Virus record (IMG/VR): IMGVR_UViG_3300006920_000214
Location: 1 to 25,714 of that record
From: a virus
Strand: one strand, 5' to 3'
DNA length: 25,714 nucleotides
The notes beneath the pieces are model-generated. The model saw only the letters and a program-made list of their open reading frames with translations. It made no database searches and was not told where the DNA came from. A program made the translations under genes and the position numbers. Positions 14,901 through 22,820 of the stretch are shown piece after piece. Within the stretch, counting starts at the first letter, position 1; every line of letters starts with the position of its first letter.

Positions 14901-15554
14901 TGGGACTAGGTTCTCTGTCATAACTCTCCCGACCTGAAACGCTGGCCTTAATTCTGGAGAAAGCTCCTCTTTACTATCTATATAAGTGTTGTCTTCTTTA
15001 GGCGTTATGTTAAGGGCATCGTAAGTGGCTTCCAAACCATCCCTGATAGACTGCCCACCGCCAATGGCAGTAGGGTCTGAAAGCCAAAAGTCTTCTGGGT
15101 CAGTACTTACATCTCCCCCTGCCGCATTAATACCGCTACGGACAAGGCCTTCACCTGATTGAACAGCGGTATGCATCAAGTCCACGGGTAAGCCGAGAAA
15201 GTTTGTCCCTGCAGTGCCTACGCTCTTAAGAAGGGCGTCTCCTTGAGAATCTACTTCAGTATCAACCACATTACCTGACAGGATGAAGTCTAGGAGTGCA
15301 GTGGAGCTAGTGGTTTTAAGATGGGGAGCTAAGTCAAAAGGCTTCCCATCCATTTTAAAAGAAGTGCCAGCCTGTTGGACGATGTCGTTTAATATAGTTT
15401 CATCATCGTTCCCATCCTCTTTAGAGTCCCTTCTCTGCTGTAGACTTTCGAGGTCTATCTCTCCTGAAGTAGGCTTATCGTCTTCTTGATCGAAATCAGC
15501 TAAATCTTGCTCTAAGGAAAACGCCTTAAGATCATTTTGCAGTTCTTGATCCAT
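11934..15554 (-). CDS. Very large virion protein, probable internal/ejection protein (1206 aa)
   Basis: The last gene of the virion operon, in the place where T7-like phages encode internal core proteins that are ejected into the cell. The start ATG 15554 has GAGGG 8 nt upstream and lies just after the previous stop; the frame reaches back to a TTG at 15569, which overlaps that gene and is less likely. The first 60 residues are strongly acidic; residues about 253-300 are Ala/Gly-rich and weakly hydrophobic; the rest is long, helical and rich in Ala, Glu and Lys with few cysteines. No lytic transglycosylase motif, as in T7 gp16, was seen. The C-terminal end is Ala/Ser/Thr-rich. Role assigned from size, composition and position. 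Confidence 0.7.
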   Translation of the reverse strand: MDQELQNDLKAFSLEQDLADFDQEDDKPTSGEIDLESLQQRRDSKEDGNDDETILNDIVQQAGTSFKMDGKPFDLAPHLKTTSSTALLDFILSGNVVDTEVDSQGDALLKSVGTAGTNFLGLPVDLMHTAVQSGEGLVRSGINAAGGDVSTDPEDFWLSDPTAIGGGQSIRDGLEATYDALNITPKEDNTYIDSKEELSPELRPAFQVGRVMTENLVPAAALLKAAKVGIGLSSPLVAEVAANPTKFRNVETAASGTAAGLAAFTEAIGLGDNPWAIMGAEFIGSILGGNVASGASKVGGASSAVSKSMEGLIAAVSKDAANKGAVNDILIAAKAQRDLLIERADVAQQSGDTALYDRLMADADAHTPERIMQDLETSMALGETSPVEGVNLPAGTLTDNPLLVGVQNALVSQDASFSGDVIKELNTALNQILLTSERLASAGNTAAANTLRNRYFQNLLDTRINSAQAEAKARVSELGPNVSQTEASSVAQRTLFEAKGTIRAMETYLFDRIDPSLTTDGGTIANTIESLISKRILAGETIAGGGQLDAVISNIYQQARGDGPMTVKKVRAFRSRMLAASRQAAADKDFHQAGIFDELANSAMDELKSIPYEKGGDSLDAALRFSAEMNQRFTRYFNLDAMEKASTGGTAIREEQVLESAMSGSETNRALNMGELREGAEFADKMGPRVETVKQQDFAKAYSQWATEKAVKLGQNPNDVVIPPAITRFGQSDADIGPVATNLSPSTKASGDTSRLDPRDRPDDADAFRGLADDLEAFAKEMDAQGKTAMAEQARAMAAAQGRGPAGEEYFNPATEKASPETVDEFAINEGGQIGNVPAILDDAAAVDLGPTMSAAQEDFLRGAVMKLKNTDNTIDADKLEQFMSAKENAEVLKAFPDFQAKLTGLVDAQRVADEMFKQFSAIAETGKLPDAIGEVLTSKNPVENYTKLANEAMGLPNELRDLRMATIDKLFESSKTGNNPDFFKLTAELTRPLSGRSGDQSILDVMEELGVISPEETQAIGGLIAEGLRIQKSTMDPTQIAQAVTGTGDLVTNSARIFGANFGAMFGMGEGSQLQAAAIGSAAFRKIVADLPTGNKLESMKTLMLQPRTLLGLMQKNPAIRRGVMDGLKEFFLKYGSEFKGLSKGQAVAKVAKDATVGAAKGTVSGIASRASQAPIATSSALSGNTEDNRRPTVTVDDQMEAAFQ

Positions 15555-15555
15555 A

Positions 15556-18372
15556 TTACTGACCCTCAATTTCTACAGAAAATGTACCGTCACCAGACGG
15601 GCGTGACCTCATTTTCTGTCCTAAATATGGAGCAAAACTAGGATATTTTTTAACCATTTCTTCAGTTACTAACTGAAATGGCTTACCTCGTGGTACTGTA
15701 GACTTTTCATTGCCCTGTTTAAACACACTTTTCGTAACTTGGCCTGACTTACCATCTCCTTCCATAGATTGAAGGAGCTTTGCGTAAGTTTCCGACAGAG
15801 GCTTTAGAGCGTATAGTGCAACATTAGCTTTCGCTGCATCTGTAGTCCTGACAGTTGTGCTTTCAGCAATTGAACTCTGGTTAACTATAGCTTGATCTAA
15901 GGCGGTCTTTACTTGCTGGAACTTCCGTAATGCCTCTGGCTTACTTTGAAAAAACTCTCCAGTTTCGGGTATTAAACTAGCAATTTGCGTTTTTAACTGG
16001 ACACTATCCCTAATACCGGGGAATGCTGTCACAAGTTGTAGAGTTGTAACTGTCTTGAGTGCCTTAATAGTAGCCGCTGCATTAGCAGTGTCTGGCATAG
16101 CCGTTGCCCCGAAGATACCCGAAATATTATTTATCAACTTACCGCCAAAACCCTCTGGGCCAAATGCTGCTGAAATATCTTCTAGATTATCTATCTGACC
16201 TGAGAACCCAGCTTCCTGTAATGCTGCAGCGGCATTGTCTTGAGCAACTTCTATCGCCGCACGTTCTTCATCAGTGAGATTATCAGTATTTACCCTAGAA
16301 GAAGCCTGTTCAGTAGTCTCTCCTGTAATAGAGGAGATTTCTCCAGTACCTGTATTAACAGTTATAGGCCTTCCAAGGCCATCAGAAGTAATTTTCAAAC
16401 TTCCACTAGCAATAGCTAAAGCAACATCTTCTGGTATCCCTCCTTCTATGAGAAGGTCAATTTCTGCCCTTTTGTTAATCGTAGATACCGCACTTAGTGT
16501 GCTTTGGATGATAGGCTGCTGAATACTAAACCAATCAGTGGCCTCTTTCACTTCATTAACATCACTGGAAGTAAGCATCTTAGAGAATTTAATCACATCA
16601 GCACTATAGTTAGCAGTGGTGTATGAACCCTGCTTCTCTTCTACTGTCTTAATGGATACAGCCCAATTCTTCTCAAACTCAGACATCTTAGCCTGTACTT
16701 CTTCAGGTTTTAGGGTGTCTAACTGGTTAGCTGCTATGAAGGCGTCTAAGGAAATTTGCTTGGCGGTCTTAGTCTTCTCAGTCTGACCTGCCCGTTCACT
16801 TTCTACTGCAAGCGACTTCAATCTTGTGAATTTAGTAAGTTTTTTAGAGTTTTCAGGTTTAGCAAAATACTCAGCGTTGTTATTAAAGTATTGGTCTAAT
16901 TCCAGAACTGACTTACCTATTAGTTGATCTAAGTTTCCTGTCTCTAGATTATCTCTAGCCCCGTAAGCTGCATTGACAGCTTTGTAGGCTTCTGTTTCAG
17001 AACCACCTATAAGACCAGAGTCCATAAGCGTCTTAAGAGCAATTGGGTCCATCTTAGCCAGTACGTCAGGCTTTTGCCAAAATTCCTTATCGCCTTCGGC
17101 TGTTGATGTAGCCACCTTCCAGCCTTTTTCAAACTCAGCCATCAGTTCCATTCTAGAATTGGCATCAACAGAATTAGCACCTGTCTGTTCTAAATACGCA
17201 GCCAAGGCCATTTGCTTGGCAGTAGCACTCTCCTCGCCTTTTTCTGCGTATTCTTCTGCAATACTACGCATGTCAGTAAGAGTATTTTTATCAGCCGCAT
17301 TTAATCTACCTGCGTTAGCTTTAATATACTGATCTATTTTTTGAGGATCGGCACCGATAAGCGTCTCAATACCTGCCTTGCCTTCTTGTACTAATCGTAT
17401 TTCCAAGAACCCGTTGATAGCTTTATAGGCTTCGCTGCCTTCTGCATAATTACCAGTGCTTAAAAATGCCTCAAGTGTATTAGCATCGTAGGTAGACAGT
17501 TTAGTATCATCCTGCCAGAAGTTTGGTTCCGCTTCTCTAGTTTCGGCAGCGGCTAGTCTGGTGGTTGCCCATTCATAATCTTCAGGTGCGGTTTTCTTGT
17601 CTATAGTCGTTAATAAGTCGGCAAAGTAATTACTGCCTTTACCCAACATACTTGAGTGAGAAATGCCATTAATCTTCTTGTCCCAACCATTAGCTGCAGC
17701 AACTTCTTTTATTTGAGCTACGGCTTCAGTATTCCCTGAAAGTTCTTCAGTTCGCATTTTTCCAAGGTAGTTGTTCTCAGTCACAGATGCTAAGTCGTAT
17801 AGCTCTGGCTGCACACCAAACTGGATCATGTCGGCATTAAAGAGCGGTTCAGCGTTTAGTGTTTCGGCTATTTGGTTATCTCGTTGATTTAGATCATCGG
17901 TGAAATAAGTTATTTGGCCTTTTTCTTCATTAATTTCTGTAGGTTGGGGCACACTAGGCGAGGGAACCGGAGAATCAATAGACATACCTGTACCCTCTAT
18001 AACCTTAGAGGATTTCTTCATGAAAGTATTCAAGTCATTAATACCAGAAAAGCCACCATCCTTAACCACACCCAGCACAGCATTTATATTCTGGGTGGTT
18101 GGATCAATACCATTACTGGTGAGATATAGGTTAGTGAGTTTAGTGTCTTTCTGATCCTGTTTGTCTTGAGCATCCTGCTTGGCTTTAACTCTACGGCCTT
18201 CAGCACGGGCTTCTCGTCGTTGTTCCAAACGCTCTTGCCGTTTCTCTTCATCCTGCTTCTTAATGCCGTAGGCAAGTTCATCAAAGAAGCCACCCCAAAT
18301 ATTGGTCTTTTCTTTATATGCACCAGCAGCAATGTTAGCTTTTACGTTAGCGGCCTCTGACTTAAAGCTCAT
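15556..18372 (-). CDS. Large virion protein, probable internal/ejection protein with internal repeats (938 aa)
   Basis: It starts with a highly charged helix (residues 30-75, rich in Glu, Arg, Lys and Gln; coiled-coil-like). The central part contains a duplicated unit of about 150 residues: FWQ ... EAYKAINGF ... IDQYIKANA ... MAEFEKGW in copy 1 (about 285-418) and FWQ ... EAYKAVNAA ... LDQYFNNNA ... MSEFEKNW in copy 2 (about 431-570), with the FW pair 146 apart. The C-terminal third is helical and lacks the repeat. The ATG overlaps the previous gene by 11 nt with GAGG upstream. The helical, repeat-built nature fits an ejectosome or core protein like T7 gp15, but there is no sequence motif to prove it. 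Confidence 0.68.
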   Translation of the reverse strand: MSFKSEAANVKANIAAGAYKEKTNIWGGFFDELAYGIKKQDEEKRQERLEQRREARAEGRRVKAKQDAQDKQDQKDTKLTNLYLTSNGIDPTTQNINAVLGVVKDGGFSGINDLNTFMKKSSKVIEGTGMSIDSPVPSPSVPQPTEINEEKGQITYFTDDLNQRDNQIAETLNAEPLFNADMIQFGVQPELYDLASVTENNYLGKMRTEELSGNTEAVAQIKEVAAANGWDKKINGISHSSMLGKGSNYFADLLTTIDKKTAPEDYEWATTRLAAAETREAEPNFWQDDTKLSTYDANTLEAFLSTGNYAEGSEAYKAINGFLEIRLVQEGKAGIETLIGADPQKIDQYIKANAGRLNAADKNTLTDMRSIAEEYAEKGEESATAKQMALAAYLEQTGANSVDANSRMELMAEFEKGWKVATSTAEGDKEFWQKPDVLAKMDPIALKTLMDSGLIGGSETEAYKAVNAAYGARDNLETGNLDQLIGKSVLELDQYFNNNAEYFAKPENSKKLTKFTRLKSLAVESERAGQTEKTKTAKQISLDAFIAANQLDTLKPEEVQAKMSEFEKNWAVSIKTVEEKQGSYTTANYSADVIKFSKMLTSSDVNEVKEATDWFSIQQPIIQSTLSAVSTINKRAEIDLLIEGGIPEDVALAIASGSLKITSDGLGRPITVNTGTGEISSITGETTEQASSRVNTDNLTDEERAAIEVAQDNAAAALQEAGFSGQIDNLEDISAAFGPEGFGGKLINNISGIFGATAMPDTANAAATIKALKTVTTLQLVTAFPGIRDSVQLKTQIASLIPETGEFFQSKPEALRKFQQVKTALDQAIVNQSSIAESTTVRTTDAAKANVALYALKPLSETYAKLLQSMEGDGKSGQVTKSVFKQGNEKSTVPRGKPFQLVTEEMVKKYPSFAPYLGQKMRSRPSGDGTFSVEIEGQ

Positions 18373-18931
18373 TATTTAATTCCTCTTCGACCATAGGTGC
18401 TTCTTCTGGCACTACCCCGCCCAGCATTTCATCTTGTTCTTCTTGGGAAGCTGCCATCTTATCAGGCATACCCATTAAACCGCCCTCAGCTTCTACTGCG
18501 ACAGGTTCCTCTGCTAGAGGCTCTTCTTCCAATTCATCTTCTTGTTCTAGTATTCCGAGAGAGGCTTTTAAAAGGCTGGGAGTAATTACAGCACGGTCCT
18601 TGTTTTCAATACCCATCTCATATTTAATGCCTACGTCCTTAGCAATAATCTCAATATATCGGGCTAGTGGTCCTGCAATCAAAACAGCCAAGTCAATGCC
18701 GATTTTGCCTTTGCTTATGCCTTGCAACAGGAGTGTGGTAACTACTGTGGAAATGTGAGCATCGATGCCCAGCATTGCATGTATAACTTCTATCTGTTCT
18801 GGCTCATCAATCTTATCAATTAGGTAAGATACCGCCTCGTCATAATCTACTAGATCTGGTGGACGATGCCATGCGTAATTTCTTGTATCTGCTAGATAAT
18901 TACCGCCGGGAATAGGAGCCTCAATCCGCAT
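18362..18931 (-). CDS. Unknown structural-operon protein, acidic C-terminus (189 aa)
   Basis: The N-terminal 110 residues look folded (YLADTRNYAWHRPPDL ..., then hydrophobic helices IDAHISTVVTTLLLQGI and IGIDLAVLIAGPLARYI, which might be membrane-active or packed inside the virion). From about residue 130 it is dominated by Glu and Ala with a run EDELEEEPLAEEPVAVEAEG. A ribosome binding site GAGGAG precedes the ATG, inside the previous gene; both ends overlap their neighbours by exactly 11 nt. Not recognised. Position between the tail protein and the ejection proteins suggests a minor virion or assembly protein. Confidence 0.7.
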   Translation of the reverse strand: MRIEAPIPGGNYLADTRNYAWHRPPDLVDYDEAVSYLIDKIDEPEQIEVIHAMLGIDAHISTVVTTLLLQGISKGKIGIDLAVLIAGPLARYIEIIAKDVGIKYEMGIENKDRAVITPSLLKASLGILEQEDELEEEPLAEEPVAVEAEGGLMGMPDKMAASQEEQDEMLGGVVPEEAPMVEEELNNEL

Positions 18932-19115
18932 CTTCTAGCTCCTCATCTCTGGTAATTTTACTGTCAGTAGGCTCGTCCAGAAGCTGGGTTTCCAAATCAT
19001 CAAAATACTCTGGGGTGTAGAATAACCCGTCTGTCTTCAAGCCATTTGTATTCGTGGGCATTGTGCCTTTCAGGAATACTTTAATCGACTTCTTCACTGC
19101 CTCATCAAAGGTCAT
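18921..19115 (-). CDS. Unknown small acidic protein (64 aa)
   Basis: It begins MTFDEAVKKSIKVFLKGTMP and ends in an acidic tail (KITRDEELEDAD). It overlaps both the upstream tail-protein gene and the downstream gene by 11 nt, which ties it into the virion operon by translational coupling. No motif seen. It may be a small virion component or assembly factor; this is position-based only. Confidence 0.65.
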   Translation of the reverse strand: MTFDEAVKKSIKVFLKGTMPTNTNGLKTDGLFYTPEYFDDLETQLLDEPTDSKITRDEELEDAD

Positions 19116-21666
19116 TGTTGATCATCCCATAATTAACTGCGAGATACCCATCTTTGCCTACTATGACTGCCTCTGGATGGGTCTTTTGAATTTCTTGGGC
19201 TATTACCCCAAAGGTTGGATGCCTATCAGCCCCAATTCTTATGGCCTCGTCGTTCCACTCCCACTCGTAGAAGTTAATACCTTTTAGGGTATCTATCTTC
19301 TTAATATTCTTCTTAAGTCTGGAATCTGACTTAAACACACTTGTCAGCCAAGAAGAGCCACTACTTGAGCCTAAGTATGCCCCGCCTAACGTAAGTAGTC
19401 CGGTCATGAAATTACTACCGGAACTAGCACCAGAGGCAGACGCTTGTGCAGTCATCTGTGCAGTCAGAAGCCTAAGTTCCCGCTCCATGTCGCTGTCGGT
19501 AGTCTTCCAAATATAATCTAGAAGATTGTCGGCACTGTCCCAAAGATTATTCAAGGCTTCCTGCGTAAGGTCTAATCCAGCTTTTACGTCAGCAGTATGT
19601 GCCTCAACCATATTAGTGGTATTGGTAGTCTCAACAGTCTGACGCCATTTGGCATTAGCTAAATCAATATTATACCGCATCTCACTTAGGAATTTCTGAC
19701 GGTCATTTTTAATGTCAGCATTAAACTGCGCGGCGTCATTAATTTCGCCGGTATTAAATCTACTAAGTGCATTTATTTCAGAGCTATTATGACGTTCAAC
19801 CGCCACCTGTAATTCTGAATAAAACTTATTTATGTCGTTAGTGCTTTCTGCCGTGAATAGGCGAGAAGCATTGATAGCCTTAGTGTCATCGAACAGAGCC
19901 TGAACTAAAGCCTGTTTGTTTACCATCTCAGCTTGTTGCTCATTGGTTAGGTTCTTGAGGTCCATTTCCATAAAGTTTTTAGCGTTAGTGACGGCTGCTG
20001 TAGACCTTGCATCTAAGTTAGCCATCTCCAGATTAGAAAGGACATTAGCTTTGTTAATTATTGACTGCTGTCGGTTATCTAAGTTCTTAGTGGTTAAAGT
20101 CTGAAAGAAAGTTGCCTCTTTGTCTGCAACTCCTAGAGTAGCTTCCATGATGGCATTGCTCATGGCAGCAATTTCAGCGGTCCCACTAAGACCAGTAAAC
20201 GCCACGGATTTGGCTGCATTTCTAGCCATACCCTGCGCCCAAGGCGGGATGATAGGCTCTCCCGCACTGTTCTTAAACTCATCACTAATAATCTTCATCT
20301 GACCGAGGACCGTGGCCTTACTGTCAGTGTAGTTGCCTTCACCCAACTTCTGGGCAAGCAACTTCCCAGCTACTGTGCTGGTATCAATAATTGTGGAAAT
20401 GTCTTGTGTGGCAAAGTCATTTAGAGCTTCGCCCAGTACACTAACTGTGCCATCAGCATTCACGCCTGTAGCCGCACCCTGCGTGTCAATAGTGTAGTCT
20501 TCTGCATTAACAGTAGCCTGATCACTGACTGTACCAGTGGCTGCAGTCATCATCTCGTTATCAGTCAGAGTATTAGTGGCGGCATTATAGGAAGTTACTG
20601 GAGCTTTTACTACATCGGCTACTGTACTGGCATCACCTGTTTCACTTGCAGTGTAGCTAGGGTCAGTGCCTAATCCATAATTAGCGTCATCTGCATCAAG
20701 AGTAGTACCTGTGGTTTCGGCATCAGCTTCTGGAATTAAATCAGATAACTTTAAACCCCTGTCTAATAGAAATTTATCTGGGTCGGCTATAATATCTTCC
20801 ATATCTTCTTGATTTGCAATAACCCCAGCCTCTGTAGCCATTTCCGAGATAGCTGTTGAGGTCAATCTACCTGTAGACACTTCACCGCTGGTGTTGGCAT
20901 TGTCTTCAGCATACTGACGTAGTTTATGTACCTCGTCATCGTCTCCGTCTTTTTCAGCTTGTTCAATATTCCTGTCGTAGCCAGATTTAGCAGTTTTTGG
21001 GTCAAAACCTGTTTGCCCCTCACGCAAACCACTGGCATCTGTTTTGATAGACAATTTGTCCACAGCCACACCATCTATTACTTCGACAGAATAGGGCATC
21101 CCAAGAAAATTGTACGAGTAGGTGTAGTCACTATCCTTCTTAGTGTATACCATTCTCCCACCTACATTAGCAGATGCGTCTACTTTTGGATCAATGCCAG
21201 AAATACCCCCGACTATAGAGCCAATAATCCTTGGCATACTTAGGCTCATTAATCCAACTTTAGGGGCTGTACCTTTTACACCTGAACCGCCCCCGAAGAT
21301 GGACCCCCCAGAACTTGGGATATTAATAGAAGCCCCAGCCTGTATTTCATTAGGCTTAGTTATATTAGGATTAGCTGCCATAAGCTGGGCAACTGTTAAG
21401 CCATTAGCAGCCGCAATACCTGATAAAGTCTGCCCTGATTTAATAGTCGATGTAGTACTACCCCCCGTTACCGCTCCAACAACATCATCAATAGTATTGC
21501 CTACAAAAGAACCGCCGCCATCGTGCGCCTTAGCTGTTTTATCTCCGGTTCTATCCTTATAATCCTCAAAAGATTCTCCCGGTTTTCCGTATCCTTTGTC
21601 ACTGCTACCCCCAGCCCCACCGCCATCGAACATATCGCTGATGCTGTCATATCCGAAAATACCCAT
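19105..21666 (-). CDS. Tail fibre/spike-like protein with LysM and S74 chaperone domains (853 aa)
   Basis: ATG 21666 overlaps the spanin stop (TAATG); AAAGGG upstream supports it over the in-frame ATG 21693. Domains in order: a Gly-rich N-terminus, a LysM peptidoglycan-binding repeat at about 74-117 (TIKSGQTLSGIAAANGLTVA ... INIPS), a long Thr/Asp/Ala-rich region, a helical region (about 500-730), a Gly/Ser-rich linker, and a C-terminal peptidase S74 intramolecular chaperone (780-853) starting SDSRLKKNI, with the Ser780/Lys785 dyad and the closing VGKDGYLAVNYGMI. S74 domains trimerise tail fibres and spikes and then cut themselves off. LysM suggests contact with the cell wall during entry. 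A host-recognition fibre is the likeliest role; an inner tail protein is an alternative. Confidence 0.8.
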   Translation of the reverse strand: MGIFGYDSISDMFDGGGAGGSSDKGYGKPGESFEDYKDRTGDKTAKAHDGGGSFVGNTIDDVVGAVTGGSTTSTIKSGQTLSGIAAANGLTVAQLMAANPNITKPNEIQAGASINIPSSGGSIFGGGSGVKGTAPKVGLMSLSMPRIIGSIVGGISGIDPKVDASANVGGRMVYTKKDSDYTYSYNFLGMPYSVEVIDGVAVDKLSIKTDASGLREGQTGFDPKTAKSGYDRNIEQAEKDGDDDEVHKLRQYAEDNANTSGEVSTGRLTSTAISEMATEAGVIANQEDMEDIIADPDKFLLDRGLKLSDLIPEADAETTGTTLDADDANYGLGTDPSYTASETGDASTVADVVKAPVTSYNAATNTLTDNEMMTAATGTVSDQATVNAEDYTIDTQGAATGVNADGTVSVLGEALNDFATQDISTIIDTSTVAGKLLAQKLGEGNYTDSKATVLGQMKIISDEFKNSAGEPIIPPWAQGMARNAAKSVAFTGLSGTAEIAAMSNAIMEATLGVADKEATFFQTLTTKNLDNRQQSIINKANVLSNLEMANLDARSTAAVTNAKNFMEMDLKNLTNEQQAEMVNKQALVQALFDDTKAINASRLFTAESTNDINKFYSELQVAVERHNSSEINALSRFNTGEINDAAQFNADIKNDRQKFLSEMRYNIDLANAKWRQTVETTNTTNMVEAHTADVKAGLDLTQEALNNLWDSADNLLDYIWKTTDSDMERELRLLTAQMTAQASASGASSGSNFMTGLLTLGGAYLGSSSGSSWLTSVFKSDSRLKKNIKKIDTLKGINFYEWEWNDEAIRIGADRHPTFGVIAQEIQKTHPEAVIVGKDGYLAVNYGMINNDL

Positions 21667-21911
21667 TAGATTGTATCCCTTTCTTCTTGGCATCTACGGA
21701 TACGATCACGCAGATAAATATAATTCTTCACAGCTTCATTGATTGCCGTAGAGGTGGCATCTAGACTTTCTAATTCATTAGCTAGTTGGTTATTAAACCG
21801 CTCATCATACTGCTTAATGTTCGGACAGTAGATTTCGAGTTTGGTTTTATAGACCGTTTGAGCGCAGCCTGTCAGTAACAGACTTGCGGTCAGTAAGAGT
21901 GTCAGTTTCAT
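21666..21911 (-). CDS. Outer-membrane spanin lipoprotein (Rz1-like)
   Basis: An 81-aa protein with a lipoprotein signal MKLTLLLTASLLLTGC; the lipobox LLTGC makes Cys16 the lipidated residue. The mature part is helical and charged (YDERFNNQLANELESL ... YLRDRIRRCQEERDTI). It starts inside the inner-membrane spanin gene in another frame (65-nt overlap), the hallmark Rz/Rz1 arrangement. Together the two proteins fuse inner and outer membranes in the last step of lysis, so the host is Gram-negative. Confidence 0.8.
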   Translation of the reverse strand: MKLTLLLTASLLLTGCAQTVYKTKLEIYCPNIKQYDERFNNQLANELESLDATSTAINEAVKNYIYLRDRIRRCQEERDTI

Positions 21912-22086
21912 GCTCTGCCATATTCTTGTAGAAATCAGACGCTTTATTTTGCGCCTCTAGTTCGTCTTTTAAGACTTTATTCTTTTCTTTAGCTCTGCCC
22001 GTAATTTGACCCACTACATAGAGAATAGGTAAAGCCAGAGCTAAAGTAGCTATTATGTAAGTTTTGATCTTACCAAAGATAAACAC
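21847..22086 (-). CDS. Inner-membrane spanin (Rz-like)
   Basis: A 79-aa protein with one N-terminal membrane segment (about 8-27, YIIATLALALPILYVVGQIT) followed by a charged, helical periplasmic part (RAKEKNKVLKDELEAQNKAS ...), as in i-spanins. The start is GTG 22086, sharing one base with the endolysin stop (TAGTG), with GAAGG upstream. The lipoprotein partner is encoded in an overlapping frame. The architecture and position after endolysin make the call reasonable although the sequence itself is not diagnostic. Confidence 0.75.
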   Translation of the reverse strand: MFIFGKIKTYIIATLALALPILYVVGQITGRAKEKNKVLKDELEAQNKASDFYKNMAEHETDTLTDRKSVTDRLRSNGL

Positions 22087-22817
22087 TAGTGGATGCCTTC
22101 TTTGTTATCCTTCCAACGGGCGTATGCAGCTAAGGCAATCCCGCCGATAGCACACAGTAGGAAGATCGTTTTTAAACTATCTGCATAAGCAACCAGCCCC
22201 TGTAGTTGACCTGCTACCTCGTTAAGGCCCGTAGCTGCACCTGCGATACCCGCACCAGCCATAGTCTTGGATTTAATAAGAGGTTTTGGAGCCTCTGCCG
22301 TGGGCTTTTGTACCATCTGAGGACCACCCTCATCAGAAGGTAATTGAGCGTCACGGCTGAAGATTGCGGCTTCCGCTGAACGGCGTCTGGTAAGTCCTCG
22401 CAAGGGAGTTAATTTACCATCTACCCGCGCCTTGTTCCATCTAAGAATCTGAGCGGGTACGTCATCGTAATTTCCTGAGTTTAGGCGTTTTAGCAAAGTG
22501 GAGCTTCTAAACGCCCCACCGCCTAGATTGAATACAAAAGATGTAAGGCTGTCGTACTGCCCTTGAGAGAGAGGCACATTAACATACTTCTTAACGATCT
22601 TACCGTGTTCATCTAAGTCATCTTTAAGACGCTGTTCAGCTTCGGCTACCGTGCAGGTCATCCCAGAGCGAATACCCTTAGTTGCGCCAAATCCAAGTGT
22701 CCACTTTCCCGCTGGGCAGCGATATGCGTGGACTAGGCCATCGTCTTTGAGTTTATGCAGACCTTCAAACTTTTTAACTAATTCTACACAGTCTTGTGAT
22801 ACGTTATTTGGATGCAT
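22086..22817 (-). CDS. Endolysin, GH24 lysozyme with C-terminal membrane segment
   Basis: A 243-aa muramidase that cuts peptidoglycan at lysis. The GH24 catalytic Glu-Cys-Thr set is E18 (KKFEGL), C34 and T40 (AYRCPAGKWTLGFG), with the C-x5-T spacing of P21/P22-type lysozymes; a 7-residue insert lies between E and C. The domain ends near 155. A linker (about 160-185) leads to an Ala/Gly-rich segment and one clear membrane helix at about 216-234 (IFLLCAIGGIALAAY) with a charged tail RWKDNKEGIH. This tail may anchor the enzyme or act like a pinholin; no separate holin is visible. AAGG precedes the ATG. Confidence 0.88.
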   Translation of the reverse strand: MHPNNVSQDCVELVKKFEGLHKLKDDGLVHAYRCPAGKWTLGFGATKGIRSGMTCTVAEAEQRLKDDLDEHGKIVKKYVNVPLSQGQYDSLTSFVFNLGGGAFRSSTLLKRLNSGNYDDVPAQILRWNKARVDGKLTPLRGLTRRRSAEAAIFSRDAQLPSDEGGPQMVQKPTAEAPKPLIKSKTMAGAGIAGAATGLNEVAGQLQGLVAYADSLKTIFLLCAIGGIALAAYARWKDNKEGIH

Positions 22818-22820
22818 TGG

